64,000 nt of DNA from Aspidapion aeneum (Eukaryota; Arthropoda; Insecta; Coleoptera; Brentidae). How positions within the stretch are numbered: position 1 is the first letter of the stretch; each line of letters begins with the position of its first letter. The notes beneath the pieces were generated by a model. It was given only the letters and a program-made list of their open reading frames with translations, was not told the origin of the DNA and ran no database searches. Of this stretch, positions 10,954-22,765 are shown in pieces. The position numbers and the translations under genes are program-made. The DNA is taken from positions 30,913,351 to 30,977,350 of the forward strand of contig OY755047.1 of NCBI GenBank assembly GCA_963576565.1. Reading direction: 5' to 3'.

Positions 10954-11662
10954 TGGGGCTCCCTGGTGGTCCAGATAGGAGAGTTGTCTGGAATTTAACG
11001 GTGTCAGATGTGGACTGTAATTTTAAGGGAATAAGGTCATAGGCTAAGCTGGTACAAGGGATTCTGAAATGGTCTAGTTTACCTTCTAGGTTAGTGTAGC
11101 AATAAACAAATGTATGTAAGGTAAAAATAATGCATTTTCACTTACCATTTTTATACAGGAAGTGGAACTCATGGGAGGACGTGCTGTTCAACCGTATTTT
11201 TTGCACCCCACATGAATGTGGTAGGAGAGTCGCTAACACGCGTGTATTATCGTTCGAAGGCGAAACGGTTCTCTGTGATGCGGCAGCAGGTATCGCTGCT
11301 GCGTTCATTCTCCCACATGTCGCCCAGTGGCGTCGTTAATCCATAGGCGTAGGAGAAAAGGAATAAGTAGGAAGGAATGAGATTACGAAGGTCCATATTA
11401 AAGGAACTAGGAACCTTAGTAATTCAAAATGCATTTTATGTAAAGTAAATTAATTATAGCAAATTGTAATATTTGCCTTTAAAACCGCGGGAGTTTCAAA
11501 TGCAAATAACCCAGTAATTTTAAGTACTTAATTAGTTAATTAATACTAAATAAACAAAAAATAGAAAATGCTCTAGTGAATCACCAAATAGCCTAATTCG
11601 AACCAATTTGGTAAATTATAGTAAAAAGAACATATTTACAAAAAGGAAGGCGGGACGAACCA
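10954..11662 (-). repeat. 5' LTR of the BEL/Pao element
   Basis: Same length as the 3' LTR (709 bp) and apparently identical to it. It would drive transcription toward lower coordinates. The right target duplication ATTGG follows at 11663-11667. Confidence 0.92.
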
Positions 11663-11685
11663 ATTGGCATCCATAGGCCATTTTA

Positions 11686-12735
11686 TAGGCTATTAGTTCA
11701 TTATTTTATGTTATAACAGATTTTCCCAAAAATAAGCAGTTTTCAAGTTAAAGGCCACTAAATAAAAAACTGTTTAAAATCCAAAAAGGCGAAGAAATGT
11801 TTAGCGTCATAACTCGAAAACCATTCGTCTGAGAAAAAACTTTACAATAGCGTTTTTGCAAGAAATTTTATTGTCTTTTGTCTAAAACTTTATTTTCTAA
11901 AATGTGCAGGGACCAAGTAATTAAAAAAAAAAAAGGTTTTTGTGCACACTAAATCCAAGACGGTGGGGGGAATCGCCCCCCCCAAGTCGAAAACTTAAAT
12001 TTTCTTTTAGAACTCCAATGTGAACAACATAATAAGTCAAAATCGTGACTACCACTTTTTGCAAGCTGGGGGTCTTTTTTCGCTTTAATGACTGGCGTAA
12101 TATAGCTAAATCACCCAGCGCGTTTGACGGGTTTGCAGTTTTTTACTTTTTCTTAGGTAGCTACATGTCTCGCTCACACAAAATAGATCTATAAGTCGAA
12201 GATTGTCTTATTTGGTCAAAAATCTCAATATTTGCCGTCTACAAAAACAACTTCCAATTTTGAAACCATGTATTTCCTAAACGATTAATCCGAAAAATAT
12301 GAGTACGGGCTCATTAGATTCGTTAATTCTTTTTCTGTAAGACGCATTAAAAAAATTTCAAAAATGTTTTTTTTAAACGTTTCCCCAAGAAATGGGTATT
12401 TTTCTGTAAATTTTAGGGGTTTTGGCCCCCATTTTTGTGGAAATTTGTCGTACGTCAAATTATTGACCACATTCTTGTTCTCTGATCACTTCTACATCAA
12501 TGTACCAATTTTCAACATTTTACTGCAAAAAACTTCTGAATTATAGAAAATACCAAAAATCATGTCAAAAATTTATGAAAAACAGAAAAATGGCTATATC
12601 CTAGCCAATAAATTTTTTTGAAAGCCAATAGTTTGGCTTTTGTCTATTCTCCAGGTAGGTAATATTCCCACAAAAAATAAAGAAAATCGGAGGGGGTGAG
12701 GGACAGGTCCGGCTTTTCTTAAATAATTTTGCTCT
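11686..12735. repeat. Right arm of the large inverted repeat (foldback)
   Basis: Diverged reverse complement of 2444-3472. The inner end (TTTTATAGGCTATTAGTT) and the outer end near GGACAGGTCC both match the left arm. Differences are scattered substitutions and small indels, so the foldback is clearly older than the retrotransposon in its loop. Confidence 0.85.
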
Positions 12736-13982
12736 CTATGTTAGCGTTGACGAACACTGCCTGCTTACGTTACCAGCCGACCATTTGCTGTGTTTGTATT
12801 GAGATTTCGTGTGATTTTAAGGTGTTTTTGACGTTTTTATCTCCGTTTTTTTTTTTGCGTTTTGTCATTAATTTGACGGTGTGGTTGACTATTTAGGAGG
12901 TAAATAAACCTTTAGAAATGTGAATTAAGTGAAAAATTTCGCTACTTTTGGCTTATAAGTCCGTCCCTGTCATGAGCAGCACCTTAAAATCTTTACATTT
13001 GGAATAATATCAAATCTATTATGCGTTTGTCCCAACGATTGGTATTTTCAGGGATTGTTTTTAAATAACGGAACGCTTAAGGGGGAGGGGGTTTTACCAG
13101 TGGCAGCTGCTACAGGGAGGGCAACGGGGTAGTGCCCTTAGACAACAAAAAGTATGTTTAATGAACTTTTTTAGCGTAAATAATTACAAGCTGACAGCGG
13201 CGCGCGGGGCAAGGTTTCAATTTCACCCGTTTTTCAGCGGGGTATGGGTGGATGTTTTTAAGCGGGGGCGGGAGGAATGTGTGTTTTAGTTGAAGTCGGC
13301 CATCATCATCGTGCGTAAACGTCCGTTGCCCTTTGAAAATTGTTTCTTAATTAGCACGAAAAATAAAAAAAGAGAACCTAATTTTCCTTATGGTATAATT
13401 TTTCTATTTTGTAAGTTAAGTACTATAATGAGAATGAATTATAATAACTAATAATCCCAGAAAAAAAAATGTTTGAAGAGAGAGTGTAGGTAGGACTGGA
13501 GATGACCGTAATTTGAAAAAATTTGTATTTTCTTTAAATTGTATGATAAAATACCTTCTAGTTTTAGATCTGTAATATCAAATATATACCTTTTTGTTAC
13601 TACATAATATAAGTGTATTTTATTATATCCGCAACAAAAACAATACATTATACATCTAATGATTTAAATTGATTAAACTTTTAGAGAAAATCCTACTTCT
13701 ATTCTAAAACTTTCAACTATTTAAAAAAGAAACTCCAACATATCGTTTGGTAGGAAAATTCAGCTCTCAGAGCAAACTCTTGATTTACCAAATCATTTGT
13801 TTTGAATGAATGAAATTATTAATTATATTTACTAACACGAATAAAAAATTTGTTTGCAAATAAGCAAGAAAAAAGCGGGAAAAACTCACGATTGCAATGT
13901 GTATTAAAAGAAGCGCGCTGAGCAGAGGTCCACTAGTGACGTAAGCAAGGCGCCGCCTACCGCTGAAAGATTCGAGCTAATA
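12736..13982. other. Unassigned spacer, locally GC-richer
   Basis: No coding exon is supported. About 13080-13330 is noticeably richer in G and C than its surroundings (GGCGCGCGGGGC, GGGGGCGGGAGG). It separates the right foldback arm from a 30-bp inverse match (13985-14020) to sequence outside the left arm, so it may be an insertion in the original element. It could alternatively hold promoter-like sequence; nothing decides this. Confidence 0.4.
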
Positions 13983-14155
13983 GGCAATCCTGTGTGTTTA
14001 GTATCGTTGGTTGGGGCCCACCTGGCAAGCCTTTTTGTATTAAATTAAGTAGATTGATTTAGAGCAAATTGATTTTTAAAATGGTAGCCCGACATATTTT
14101 TTTCTTGGTTCCTACATATGTCAAGTTGCCTCACTTCCAGGTTTTTTGTTTCCAG

Positions 14156-15480
14156 GGAAAGAAGGGATATGGAGAACATGCGCATCACAAAAACGGGAAG
14201 CAACATGAAGGTCATGGTGGAGGAAGAAGACTACCTTTACGGTACACCTCCCAGAAGATACAGTATGTCTCCGGGACCGGCTGGTCGCTTCCCAGAGGAA
14301 CTACTGGCTTCCGGGCCTTCAAATCTCGCTTCTTGGGATGACGTCAGAGTTCGATATCAGTACTACAAGGACTTGGGCTACCTTAGGTAAAATATTTTGT
14401 TTTTTGTGTCTCCTACAATTTTATTTATTTTCTTTATTACTTCATTATATTTTTTTACAACGCACCTGGTCAATTTTTAAATAAAATGATAAATTTAATG
14501 AAAAAAATGTAAAAGGGTCCTTGGCTAAATGACCAGCATAACTTAAAAAACCAACAAGAACAAAAAAATTCGTGTATAAATTCGAAATCATAAGACTATT
14601 CGTGTGCGTGCGCTACGTCACTTCGTCTCTGTTTTTGCGGAGTACTTATAGTGACCTAAAGTTGATGCTCAATACAAGGCCATGGTTCGGGAGTCACGTT
14701 AAGCGGATGGTCCCGTGTTAAGAGCGTGGATGGCGCAAGCACGATAAAGACCCCTTTGTATTGAACTTCGTGAATCTAGTTACCTTATTTGTAAATTAAA
14801 TACTTCTTGAGAAAAGAAAATTGCCCACCGGGGAGGTGCTTGGCTGGTCGACCCGTTAGGTCTAAGGACACTTATCGTTAGAGCAAGCTCTATAGGAAGC
14901 GAACCCTGACATTGATTTTCTATTTTTTGGTTATTGTATTTGACATGTTTTCCTCGGTTTGACATTGGCGGCTCGTTTTTATTATAAATATGTTGTTTTT
15001 CCACAGTCTGAAGATATCTAAACTATATATGTATGTATTTAGTTAACTTAAAAATGCACTATTATTAAAAAGATCTTTAGACTTTGTTGTAACCACATCT
15101 TTAAAATAAGCAAACAAATGTCAAAAATGATTACCAAAAATAGAGAATCAATGTCAGGCTTCGCTTGTATGTATGTAGTGTGAGAGTAAACGAGTTGTGA
15201 TTGGCCCGGGTACCAAGTGACAAGTCAGATTATCTTGGTGTCCACCGAATTGAGCTGCGGACAGAGCTAATGGGTAAAAACAAAACGTGTTTATCTAAAG
15301 GTCAATTTTGTCTACAGGGACCTGTCAATCGACGACTATATGAAATGGGAAGAGTGGTGGTACAAATACCAAGACTGGCTGGCCAACGAACGTCACTATG
15401 AACACTGGCTGGCCACACAGGGCGCCGGAGGTGGGGGTAGGAGACGCAGGAAGAAGCCTATCCAATCGAGACTAAATTAG
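14156..15480 (+). CDS. C-terminal two exons of an unrecognised protein rich in Tyr/Trp, with a basic tail
   Basis: Coding exons 14156-14386 and 15318-15480 join in phase: CTT AG before GTAAAA, then G GAC after TTTGTCTACAG, restoring an Arg codon. The first exon follows TTTCCAG at 14155 and encodes ERRDMENMRITKTGSNMK, an acidic DYLYGTPPRRYSMSPGPAG stretch and WDDVRVRYQYYKDLGYL. The second encodes DLSIDDYMKWEEWWYKYQDW and a Gly-rich linker, then ends in GRRRRKKPIQSRLN before TAG. No signal peptide, membrane segment or catalytic motif is visible. Balanced codon use and exact splice phasing argue for a real gene. The 5' exons are upstream, possibly outside the window. The composition suggests an interaction surface plus a nuclear-localisation-like tail, which is inference. 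I do not recognise the family. Confidence 0.75.
14850..15200. repeat. Foldback repeat inside the gene 1 intron
   Basis: GAAGCGAACCCTGACATTGA onward (14897-14957) is matched in inverse at about 15110-15170, where TCAATGTCAGGCTTCGC is seen. Arms are about 60 bp with a few mismatches. It looks like a MITE within the 931-bp intron. Confidence 0.7.
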
Positions 15481-15815
15481 GCTGTTAAATATTTATGTGC
15501 GTATATTTAGTTTAGTTCCAGTGACAATGACACAAATGCCTCTCTCTATCTCAGACATTTTGTATTTAGCCTAAATGTGCTAGAGTGAGAGGTTGGTTAA
15601 AGGTTGGAGTAAAGATGAAATCAAACTCAAATTGTCACAAAATTGTGGGTCTCTAATAATGCCGCTTGCTACAAGCCGATCTGTGTTCGATTCCCGGCGT
15701 TGCCACCGGGCTTTTGTATGCGCAAACTTTTCACTAGTTCACGTTTAGTCTAATTACATGCAAGGGACTACGAGGCTTCGTCTTTCATAAGGACACTAAT
15801 CATAAAACAAAGGAT

Positions 15816-16225
15816 ATCGCACAAATTACATGGGCGTTGGGCTTTAGTGGAATTCTTTAAGACCCTCGTAAGTAAGATTCTCTCATACAACATTTAAATG
15901 GACAGATCTATGGTTAGGCTCCAGAAGCTTTGGAATTCCCATCCAAAGGTTTCAATTTGATAATATTTTAAATTTAAAATAAGCAAAACATTTTGATAAT
16001 TTGTTATTACCGAACCTAACTTTAACCTTTATTAAGTAAGTCAAGAATATTTTACAGAAATCGTCGAAATGACTTTACATGTTTGCTTATTTTTAATCTC
16101 AAAACACTGTCAAATTGCAAAAAAAGTATTGTCCAATTTATGATATGTATGAGAGTATCACGTCTATAACAACGTGAGCCTTACCGCATTCCACCGAAGC
16201 CCATCGCCCATGTAATTTGTGCGAT
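15816..16225. mobile_element. MITE with ATCGCACAAATTACATGGGCG ends, downstream of gene 1
   Basis: The left end at 15816 and the right end at 16225 are inverted copies that stay alignable for about 90 bp, sharing the ACAAATTACATGGGCG core, GGGCTT and CTCTCATACA. There is no coding capacity. It starts about 340 bp after the stop codon and probably lies in or just beyond the 3' UTR. Confidence 0.8.
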
Positions 16226-16416
16226 GTGCTTTTGAGAAAAACTAAAAAATGTGTGTGAAAAATTAAAAGCATCATTTGGGATAAAAATTCCTACTTTGGG
16301 TTTACTTGTGTCTCAAAAACTAACCCGTCGAATGTCGGAAACCTTGTAAATACTAATCCTATTAACTGCTCTGGTTTACTAGGGACTTATATATATATAA
16401 CCACATTTAAACCATA

Positions 16417-16494
16417 CCCTTAATAAAAAGATCCGATTCTGGTTTTTTCCGCAGTGCGCATGTTCAGAGGCTAAAATCGGATTTTTATTAAGGG
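16417..16494. mobile_element. 78-bp palindromic mini-element (CCCTTAATAAAAA ends)
   Basis: CCCTTAATAAAAA plus ATCCGATT at the left is mirrored by AATCGGATTTTTATTAAGGG at the right around a GC-richer centre. The AATAAA inside could act as a poly(A) signal on the plus strand; that role is a guess. Confidence 0.65.
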
Positions 16495-18278
16495 AATGTT
16501 TCTGAAACGTGGGCTTTAATGGTAGCTTTCATTATAAATCTTTATTTATTTTTTTTTGTAAAATTGATATTACCGTTCTATAGCCAAGTAAACATTTTTT
16601 GTTTATCTTGATTAAAGAAAAATTATTGTGATTTTAGTTTTTGCCAACTTTTTTCTCATAATTATTATTAATTCTTGATCATTTACGGTGTCGTCATCAT
16701 TAGTAGGTCAGGTGTTTGCTTTTTTGTTCTCTCCAAGAAGTGACACTTGATTCAAATAATGTAGAATGGTCTATTAAATAAATTCTTATTTTTAAGGCTT
16801 ATCAACATAACCTACGTTTTACTCTTAAATTGATTTATTTTTTTGCGCAATAAAAGGAAAAATAATTGGCCAAATTGCTTTAAATGAGTCGATCTTTAGG
16901 GTTTTCCTTAAACCACAGTTTTAAAAAATAAAATTATAAACTTTTATTCTACTCGGTCGATTATTATATTATACCCGATTTGAACAATTGTCCCCACCAT
17001 GATCAGTGATGATACTTAAAATATGGCAAAAGTGAAAACTGTTGTTTGGTTTTTAAATTATACAATATATATAAACAAAATGTAAAAGAAATCGAGGAAT
17101 TTGAAAATCAAACGTAGGCTTGTGGGTAAACCTTAAAAAGTTTGAATCTAAAATATAAATAATCAATAATGTAAAATGTAAGATATACTTAAATAGGCGT
17201 ATTTTTTATTTTAAGAGTAACTAATAAATTGGTTTATCGTTAAAAAAAATTGTTTCTTTCAATTCCTAACATTTCCATGCACCATAAAATAACTTAAGAT
17301 TCATGAGACTTGTATAAGCTTCACTAGCGCCCACCTCTTCACTACTATTTTTGAAAAGTCTGCAAAACGGAAAAGAGCAATGCTGTTGCATGCGGTAGGA
17401 CCACGTACGTCTTAAATATATCTGTACTGGCAAAGGGCTTCTAAAAAAATGTTGGATCTCAAATGAACCCAAATTATGGCTTGGATAAATTAAGCTACTG
17501 ATAATGGGGGCTGCACTCTTAGCGCCATCTTTTTTCAAGGCTTAAAAACCATTTTCAGTTACCTTAGGATAAATACCTTTTAATTTCTTTAAAAAAATGC
17601 CAAGTAAGCGGCTACCACCTTAAGATAATGGCTTTGTCTTCCAAAAGATCCAAAATCGAAAGAATTTTCTTAAATTTTAATTAAAAATAAAAATTTACCC
17701 CAATTTTGAAGTCAATTCACCGCATTCACAAATTTTCAATATCATTTAAAAGCAGTCCCTTTCAAATTTAATTAAAAGCGTCTACTTTTTTATCCAAGCC
17801 ATACGTTTTTCCAATATAGTCACAGTCATTTTCTATTAATGGTTTTAATACGCTTTAGCGGTACAGATATATTTAAGATGTATGTGGGTAGGACCTTAGA
17901 GGATTGAATTGACTAGATAAAGCAATGTCAAATTTTGTTATAGTTTAACATGTGCACAGAGTAGTAGTAAAATTGAAATATCCTCCCTATTGCGGGTAAC
18001 ATAAATTAATGTTGTAATACATCGTTGGAAAGCTCTTCAAAAATAATGTTCTTACAACTTTTTTCTCAGACAAGTCCCCCTCTCGTCCCTCCTAATTAAC
18101 GCATCAATGTATAAACGGTATCTATTAAGAAAACTACAAACTATCTCTATTATGGGTTAATATTATGGATGTTGGAGCTCTCAAAAAATGCAACAAATCC
18201 TGTTCTAGCAATTTTCGCGGATTGGCCACCCGTAATTATATTTATACCGTTTGTAAAATAATGACGTCATCAGGGGAG
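16495..18278. other. Intergenic AT-rich stretch
   Basis: No exon could be supported. AATAAA motifs near 16775 and 16850 are possible poly(A) signals for gene 1. A 90-codon open frame at 17266-17538 (minus) has no recognisable motif. Part of its sequence (ACAGATATATTTAAGA with a following GTAGGACC-like block) recurs in inverse at 17863-17900, so it is probably repeat-derived. Confidence 0.4.
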
Positions 18279-18404
18279 CAAGGCTGTACCTAGGGGGATC
18301 GATCTCCCCCGAAATATTGAAAAACGTGTGTTTTAAGATTTCTCAGTAACAAAAATAGAAAAAAAAATGCACCCTCCCGAATTTTTTTTCTGGGTACGGC
18401 CCTG
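18279..18404. mobile_element. 126-bp hAT-like MITE
   Basis: Inverted ends are CAAGGCTGTACC and GGTACGGCCCTG. They are flanked by CAGGGGAG (18271-18278) and CAGGAGAG (18405-18412), an 8-bp duplication with one mismatch. A CA start plus an 8-bp duplication fits hAT elements. No coding capacity. Confidence 0.7.
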
Positions 18405-18589
18405 CAGGAGAGGGGAAACCTGTCCAAAAAAAAGTTAATAGGAATTTATTTGTAGAAGTTTTTGAAAGCTTCCAATGATTTAGTAACTCTGATCGAGTAT
18501 CGTGCAAGGTTCAAACGGGTAACCAACCGGAAGTGAAATATGTTTATGGCGTTTGTCAGTAAATCCACGGACTATACAGGGGGTCGAAA

Positions 18590-18970
18590 AACAAGAAAAC
18601 ATGAAATACTATTAAGAGTAAAGTTAAACTTCAAAGACTAAATTCTAAAATTTTAATTTACTTAGTAGGTATTCCAAATTTTCAAAATTTAATTTTTTTT
18701 AAAAGTTTTTAAATTTATTTATAGAAAATAAAAATTAATATCTAAGAGTATATGTCACTGTGACATTTTTTTTTCATACATCGGTAAAGGATACGTAAAA
18801 TGACGTAAAAAGGTATAAATTAGAAATTAAATTTTAAATCTTTACAGACAAATAAAATATAGAATACAGAGTTGAAATTTTAGAATTAGTCTTTGGATAG
18901 TATTTTAAATGTTTTTTTATTTACCACTTTGTAAATATTAGTATTTTACGTTTTCTTGTTCTTTGATATT
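18590..18970. repeat. AT-rich foldback, about 380 bp
   Basis: CAAGAAAACATGAAATACTA and the following TTCAAAGACTAAATTCTAAAATTT are mirrored near 18875-18965 by AAATTTTAGAATTAGTCTTTGG and TAGTATTTTACGTTTTCTTG. The arms are imperfect. Confidence 0.65.
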
Positions 18971-21945
18971 TTCAAATGTATGGAAATAGACTTTTCAAAA
19001 TTTTTTATAAAAGGTGACTTTTTGACGAAAAATAAAATTTTTAGTACATTTGTCTTCTTGCGGCTTCTATCCACGGACATACTATATACCGCCTGTCCCA
19101 AAGTAATTCGTTAAAGCTTCTATTGAATTGCGAGAAAGGAATTCGAACTATAGATGTATCCAATAAAGATAGCCCGAGTTCTTTTTTTTCGCCTTTTAAA
19201 GTGGTCTCTATTATCCCTACCAAAAGTCGTCGAAATCGGGGATGGCTTGCATCGTCGCGCGTCGCCTTTAAAAGGCTCGGCGCTGGACCTCGTGCCCATT
19301 TGCTTGCTTTACTTTACGAAGCGAGGCTCTGTATGCAATAGAATCTATTAAAGGCGGGGTACAACTTTGGCTTTTAAGAATCCTTTTGGAAAAGCCGGTA
19401 GAGATTACTGCAACAAACAATAAAACTGGAAATAAACATCAAAATATTTCTAAAGTATAAAATATTTTTATTTTATTATAGACTTAAAAACAACGTAACA
19501 TTCTATGTAGAAAGATGTTATGCAATTACAAATAGTTTATTTTCTCTTTTTCTTGCAAAAGCAAAAATATGTATCCTAAAAGCATGTATAAAATTGGTAA
19601 CTGTTTTTATAAAAAGACAATAATAAAAATTACGGAATGTGCAATATACTGTAGATTATGAATAAAAAGTAGGTATACTAAAATAATCGTGTGCTAATGG
19701 TTAAAGTGGTACACAAAAAAAAGTTCAAAATAATAATAAAATTTTTTTTATTCATTGACAATAAAAAATCATTATTTAAAAAAAAATCGTCCCTGGCACT
19801 TGTGACGCAAAGTACCCGTCGTCACGAACGTGTTAACTAACCTCTTATTACAAAAAGAAAGTCTTAAAAGTAGTCACGCTGGGAATTCATGCGAAATTAT
19901 CATCCCAAATGAACTGTGATAACATAACTTTAGTTTTAGTCTACAGCACACCGGTCTATTTTCTAAGTGATGAGTAACAGGCTAAGTTTTGTAAATAGCT
20001 TAATTTTCTCTGCGAAAATTCTTGAAAGTTATTTCTAACAGAGTGCGCAGGCGCCAAACCGAATTGACATCTTTTGAGCGTTGGACTGCTACGAACGAAC
20101 CAAGCATACGATTTGTATGACAATGTTGCCATTTACTTTCATACAAATGTAACAAACGTATAAGAGTTTTTATGGGAAAAGTATTTAATATTTTTTGGTA
20201 AAATTTGACAATTAGTAAGGAAAATAATTTCTTAGCGCGCATTTAAATCCTCAATAAAAAGAAATAAACATCAACCCTTCAAAAAACGTGCCTAAATTAC
20301 CTAATTTTTTAGTAATTTTTTGATACATTATTTTGTCTAGAACCGTTTTACTTAATGCAATGGGGTTTTAAACGCGCGCAAGATTTTTTCAAAATTTGCA
20401 AAACTTTGCCCAAAAAAGTGTTACTTTAAAACCCTTATAATTAGATTTTTGCCTACAATATTTAATATTTTTATTCCGATATAACTGCCCCGCCTCCACA
20501 GACAACGGCTTCAGGAAATTTTAATTATTTTAGAGATCCTCTTTATATTATACCATTCGCAGCTCGCTATCTCGAGCCCTCTTAAGCCACAAAAAAGTAT
20601 CTGGTTACTTTTTTCATCTCGTTATTTCGACATGTTTGAGGTGGGTGCCACGGCCGTCAAAGCATCTAATTTGTAGGGCAAAAGATTTTTCATGTTTGAG
20701 AGAAAATATTAATTGTTACTACTTAATGCTTTTTTCTCAGTCTCGCCAAAAAGAAGCTACGAAAGTTCTGCCTATTACTGATTTCTTAAAAAATAGACCG
20801 GTGCGAGGTGTACTGTGAAATATTCTATATAGATACTTTTTTTGACATTGTATCTATTTCATTTTATCACAGATGCCCGAAGCATTTTATCGTATGACGA
20901 CTATACACGGATGTCAGATAAATGTCATCCTTTTCGAATAACCAAGCAAACAGATAAATAACTTGTGATGCAGAGCCGCACTCTAAATATCACTTTTATT
21001 TTAAAGTTAGTACATGTTGAGCAGTTGTTTTATACAGGTGTGCTTTTTTGTTTAATTAATAATTAAAAACAAGTATACAATTGAAACTGTGTGGGCATTA
21101 ATACTGTAAAACTAAGTTTAGGTTTGCATATATGACTGGACCAACCGCGCGTAGGCTGGGCGCGCTACATATCTTGTGGGTTCGAGCATATATCTATTAA
21201 AGGACTATATAGGCCCGTCCCATTTACCTTATGAACGGAGAAGTGTAAGAAACATTGAGAATTAGCCGACTTTTGCAAAACACAGTAACTACGCTTTTGG
21301 CAACTTTTCAGGAGAGCGTTTTTTCTAAAATTCTTTACCATTTAACTAATTAAAAATGACAGAAATGTGTATTCTGTTATCGCGAAACCGTAAGAGATTA
21401 AAACATAAAAAAAATATATTAAATGCAGTTTTTTCCGCTGGTTTCAAAAATGCCATAACTTTAAATCGATATACTAGAGTTTGCAAAAGTGGCATTGATA
21501 TCACGACACAATCGTGTGTTTTGCGCTTGCGTCGCGCAAGCCTCAAATGACGTGCCCCGAAAAATGGCGGAAAGTGATCTAAGGTAGTAGTTTCAAACAT
21601 GTTTTTTACCAAAATGTTACTAGACTCTTTTAATTTTGTTAAAAAAAACCCAAAAAATTAAGTGCAAAAATATTGCAGAAGTTTAGAAACAATGGCCGAA
21701 ATCTGCGATTAGTGCTTTTATGGGCTCAATGCGAGCTTTCATTTCCTTTCATTGTATTGGGGCAGTACAAATTGGGTCGTCGACCTGTTTTGGATAATTT
21801 ATTTGCTTAAAAAAGGGGTAAGTTTGGATACCTTTTTCTTTCTAAAATGAAGCTAAGTATATTTTCAAGCATCTAGTTGCATTTTCATTTAAACCTAGAC
21901 ACTAGGATTTATGTTTATGCTGGGTTTTCTATGGTCAATAATGAA
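18971..21945. other. Intergenic AT-rich stretch with scattered repeat scraps
   Basis: No gene is supported. A block near 19970-20050 (GAGTAACAGGCTAAGTTTTG) resembles 63150-63240. The segment near 21170-21225, with ATCTATTAAAGGACTATATA, recurs in inverse at 41410-41450. Short open frames in both strands lack motifs and splice context. Confidence 0.4.
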
Positions 21946-22765
21946 GCTGGGTTTATACAGGAACATATCATGACTTAACATAACAGAGTTGAGCTTTATG
22001 CAGAAAAATAGCATGGCATAACATAAGATGAGACATAAAAGTTACCCAACTTTTATCTTTCACCATAACTATGTTTACGACTCCACAGGACTATACAGGA
22101 CCACAAGGGTACTGGCGCCTAAGGGGTGCCCTACGCATGATTAAGTACTAGGCAAATAAGCTCTCTAACAAAACTGTGAGTTAAGACATGATGACCTTTT
22201 TTTTTGGCCACAAATTTTTTTATGGGCGCTTTTTCAGCCACAGGACTATACAGGAACCCACAGGCAGGACTATACAGGACTTGTACAGGACTATACAGGA
22301 CATGTAAAGGACTATACAGGACCAAAAATTTATTAAAGTCCTGTAGGACAGTGTACAAATTTGATTCAGCTGATCACCCCTCGGTTTGGATGGTTTTGAT
22401 ATTTTTTTTTGTTTAACAAAAGCTAATTAGGCATATTTAGGAAAATATAGAAGGTTGGCTGTTCGTTAATATTGCAATTAATTGAAGCTCAGCCCTAATA
22501 CATGACTCTTTGGTTAATTTCATAGGTGGTGTTATTTCTTTCTTTTGGATGGATGAAGAATCCTTGTCTTTCTTGTTGTACAGAGCAGGGAAGCTCTGCA
22601 CCTGTTCAATCAATTAAGCTCAAAGTTTCAAAATCTTGTATACAAAAGTCAAACTGTGATTGGACCAAGCTTTTATGTTATGTCATGTTATATTTTTTGT
22701 ATAAAAACCCATTTTCCTTCTGTAATGTTGTGTTATGTCATGCTATGTTTCTGTATAAACCCAGC
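21946..22765. mobile_element. Non-autonomous DNA transposon with GCTGGGTTTATACAG ends
   Basis: The left end GCTGGGTTTATACAGGAACA is mirrored by the right end TGTTTCTGTATAAACCCAGC region at 22740-22765, and similarity continues inward through ATGACTTAACATAACA-type sequence. The 820-bp interior contains a short tandem repeat and no transposase. Confidence 0.75.
22084..22322. repeat. Minisatellite of GGACTATACAGGAC units
   Basis: ACAGGACTATACAGGA recurs at least five times with variable spacers (near 22087, 22241, 22266, 22287 and 22308). The motif resembles the TTTATACAG of the surrounding element's ends, so it may have grown from them. Confidence 0.8.

Larger units (their letters stand above)
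3709..11662 (-). mobile_element. Complete BEL/Pao LTR retrotransposon
   Basis: A 7954-bp element on the minus strand bounded by two 709-bp LTRs, with TG...CA ends and a 5-bp duplication. From 5' to 3' on its own strand: LTR (10954-11662), 1.2-kb leader with tandem repeats, a single gag-pol frame (9751-4460), polypurine tract (4430-4418), LTR (4417-3709). No disabling break is visible. Equal LTR lengths and apparent LTR identity suggest recent insertion. It sits in the loop of an older foldback, so that repeat was the target. Confidence 0.95.

Noticed and set aside
15661..15715. GTTCGATTCCCGGC, a good tRNA B box
   Set aside because: The flanking T-stem does not pair and no acceptor stem or A box is present; perhaps SINE debris.
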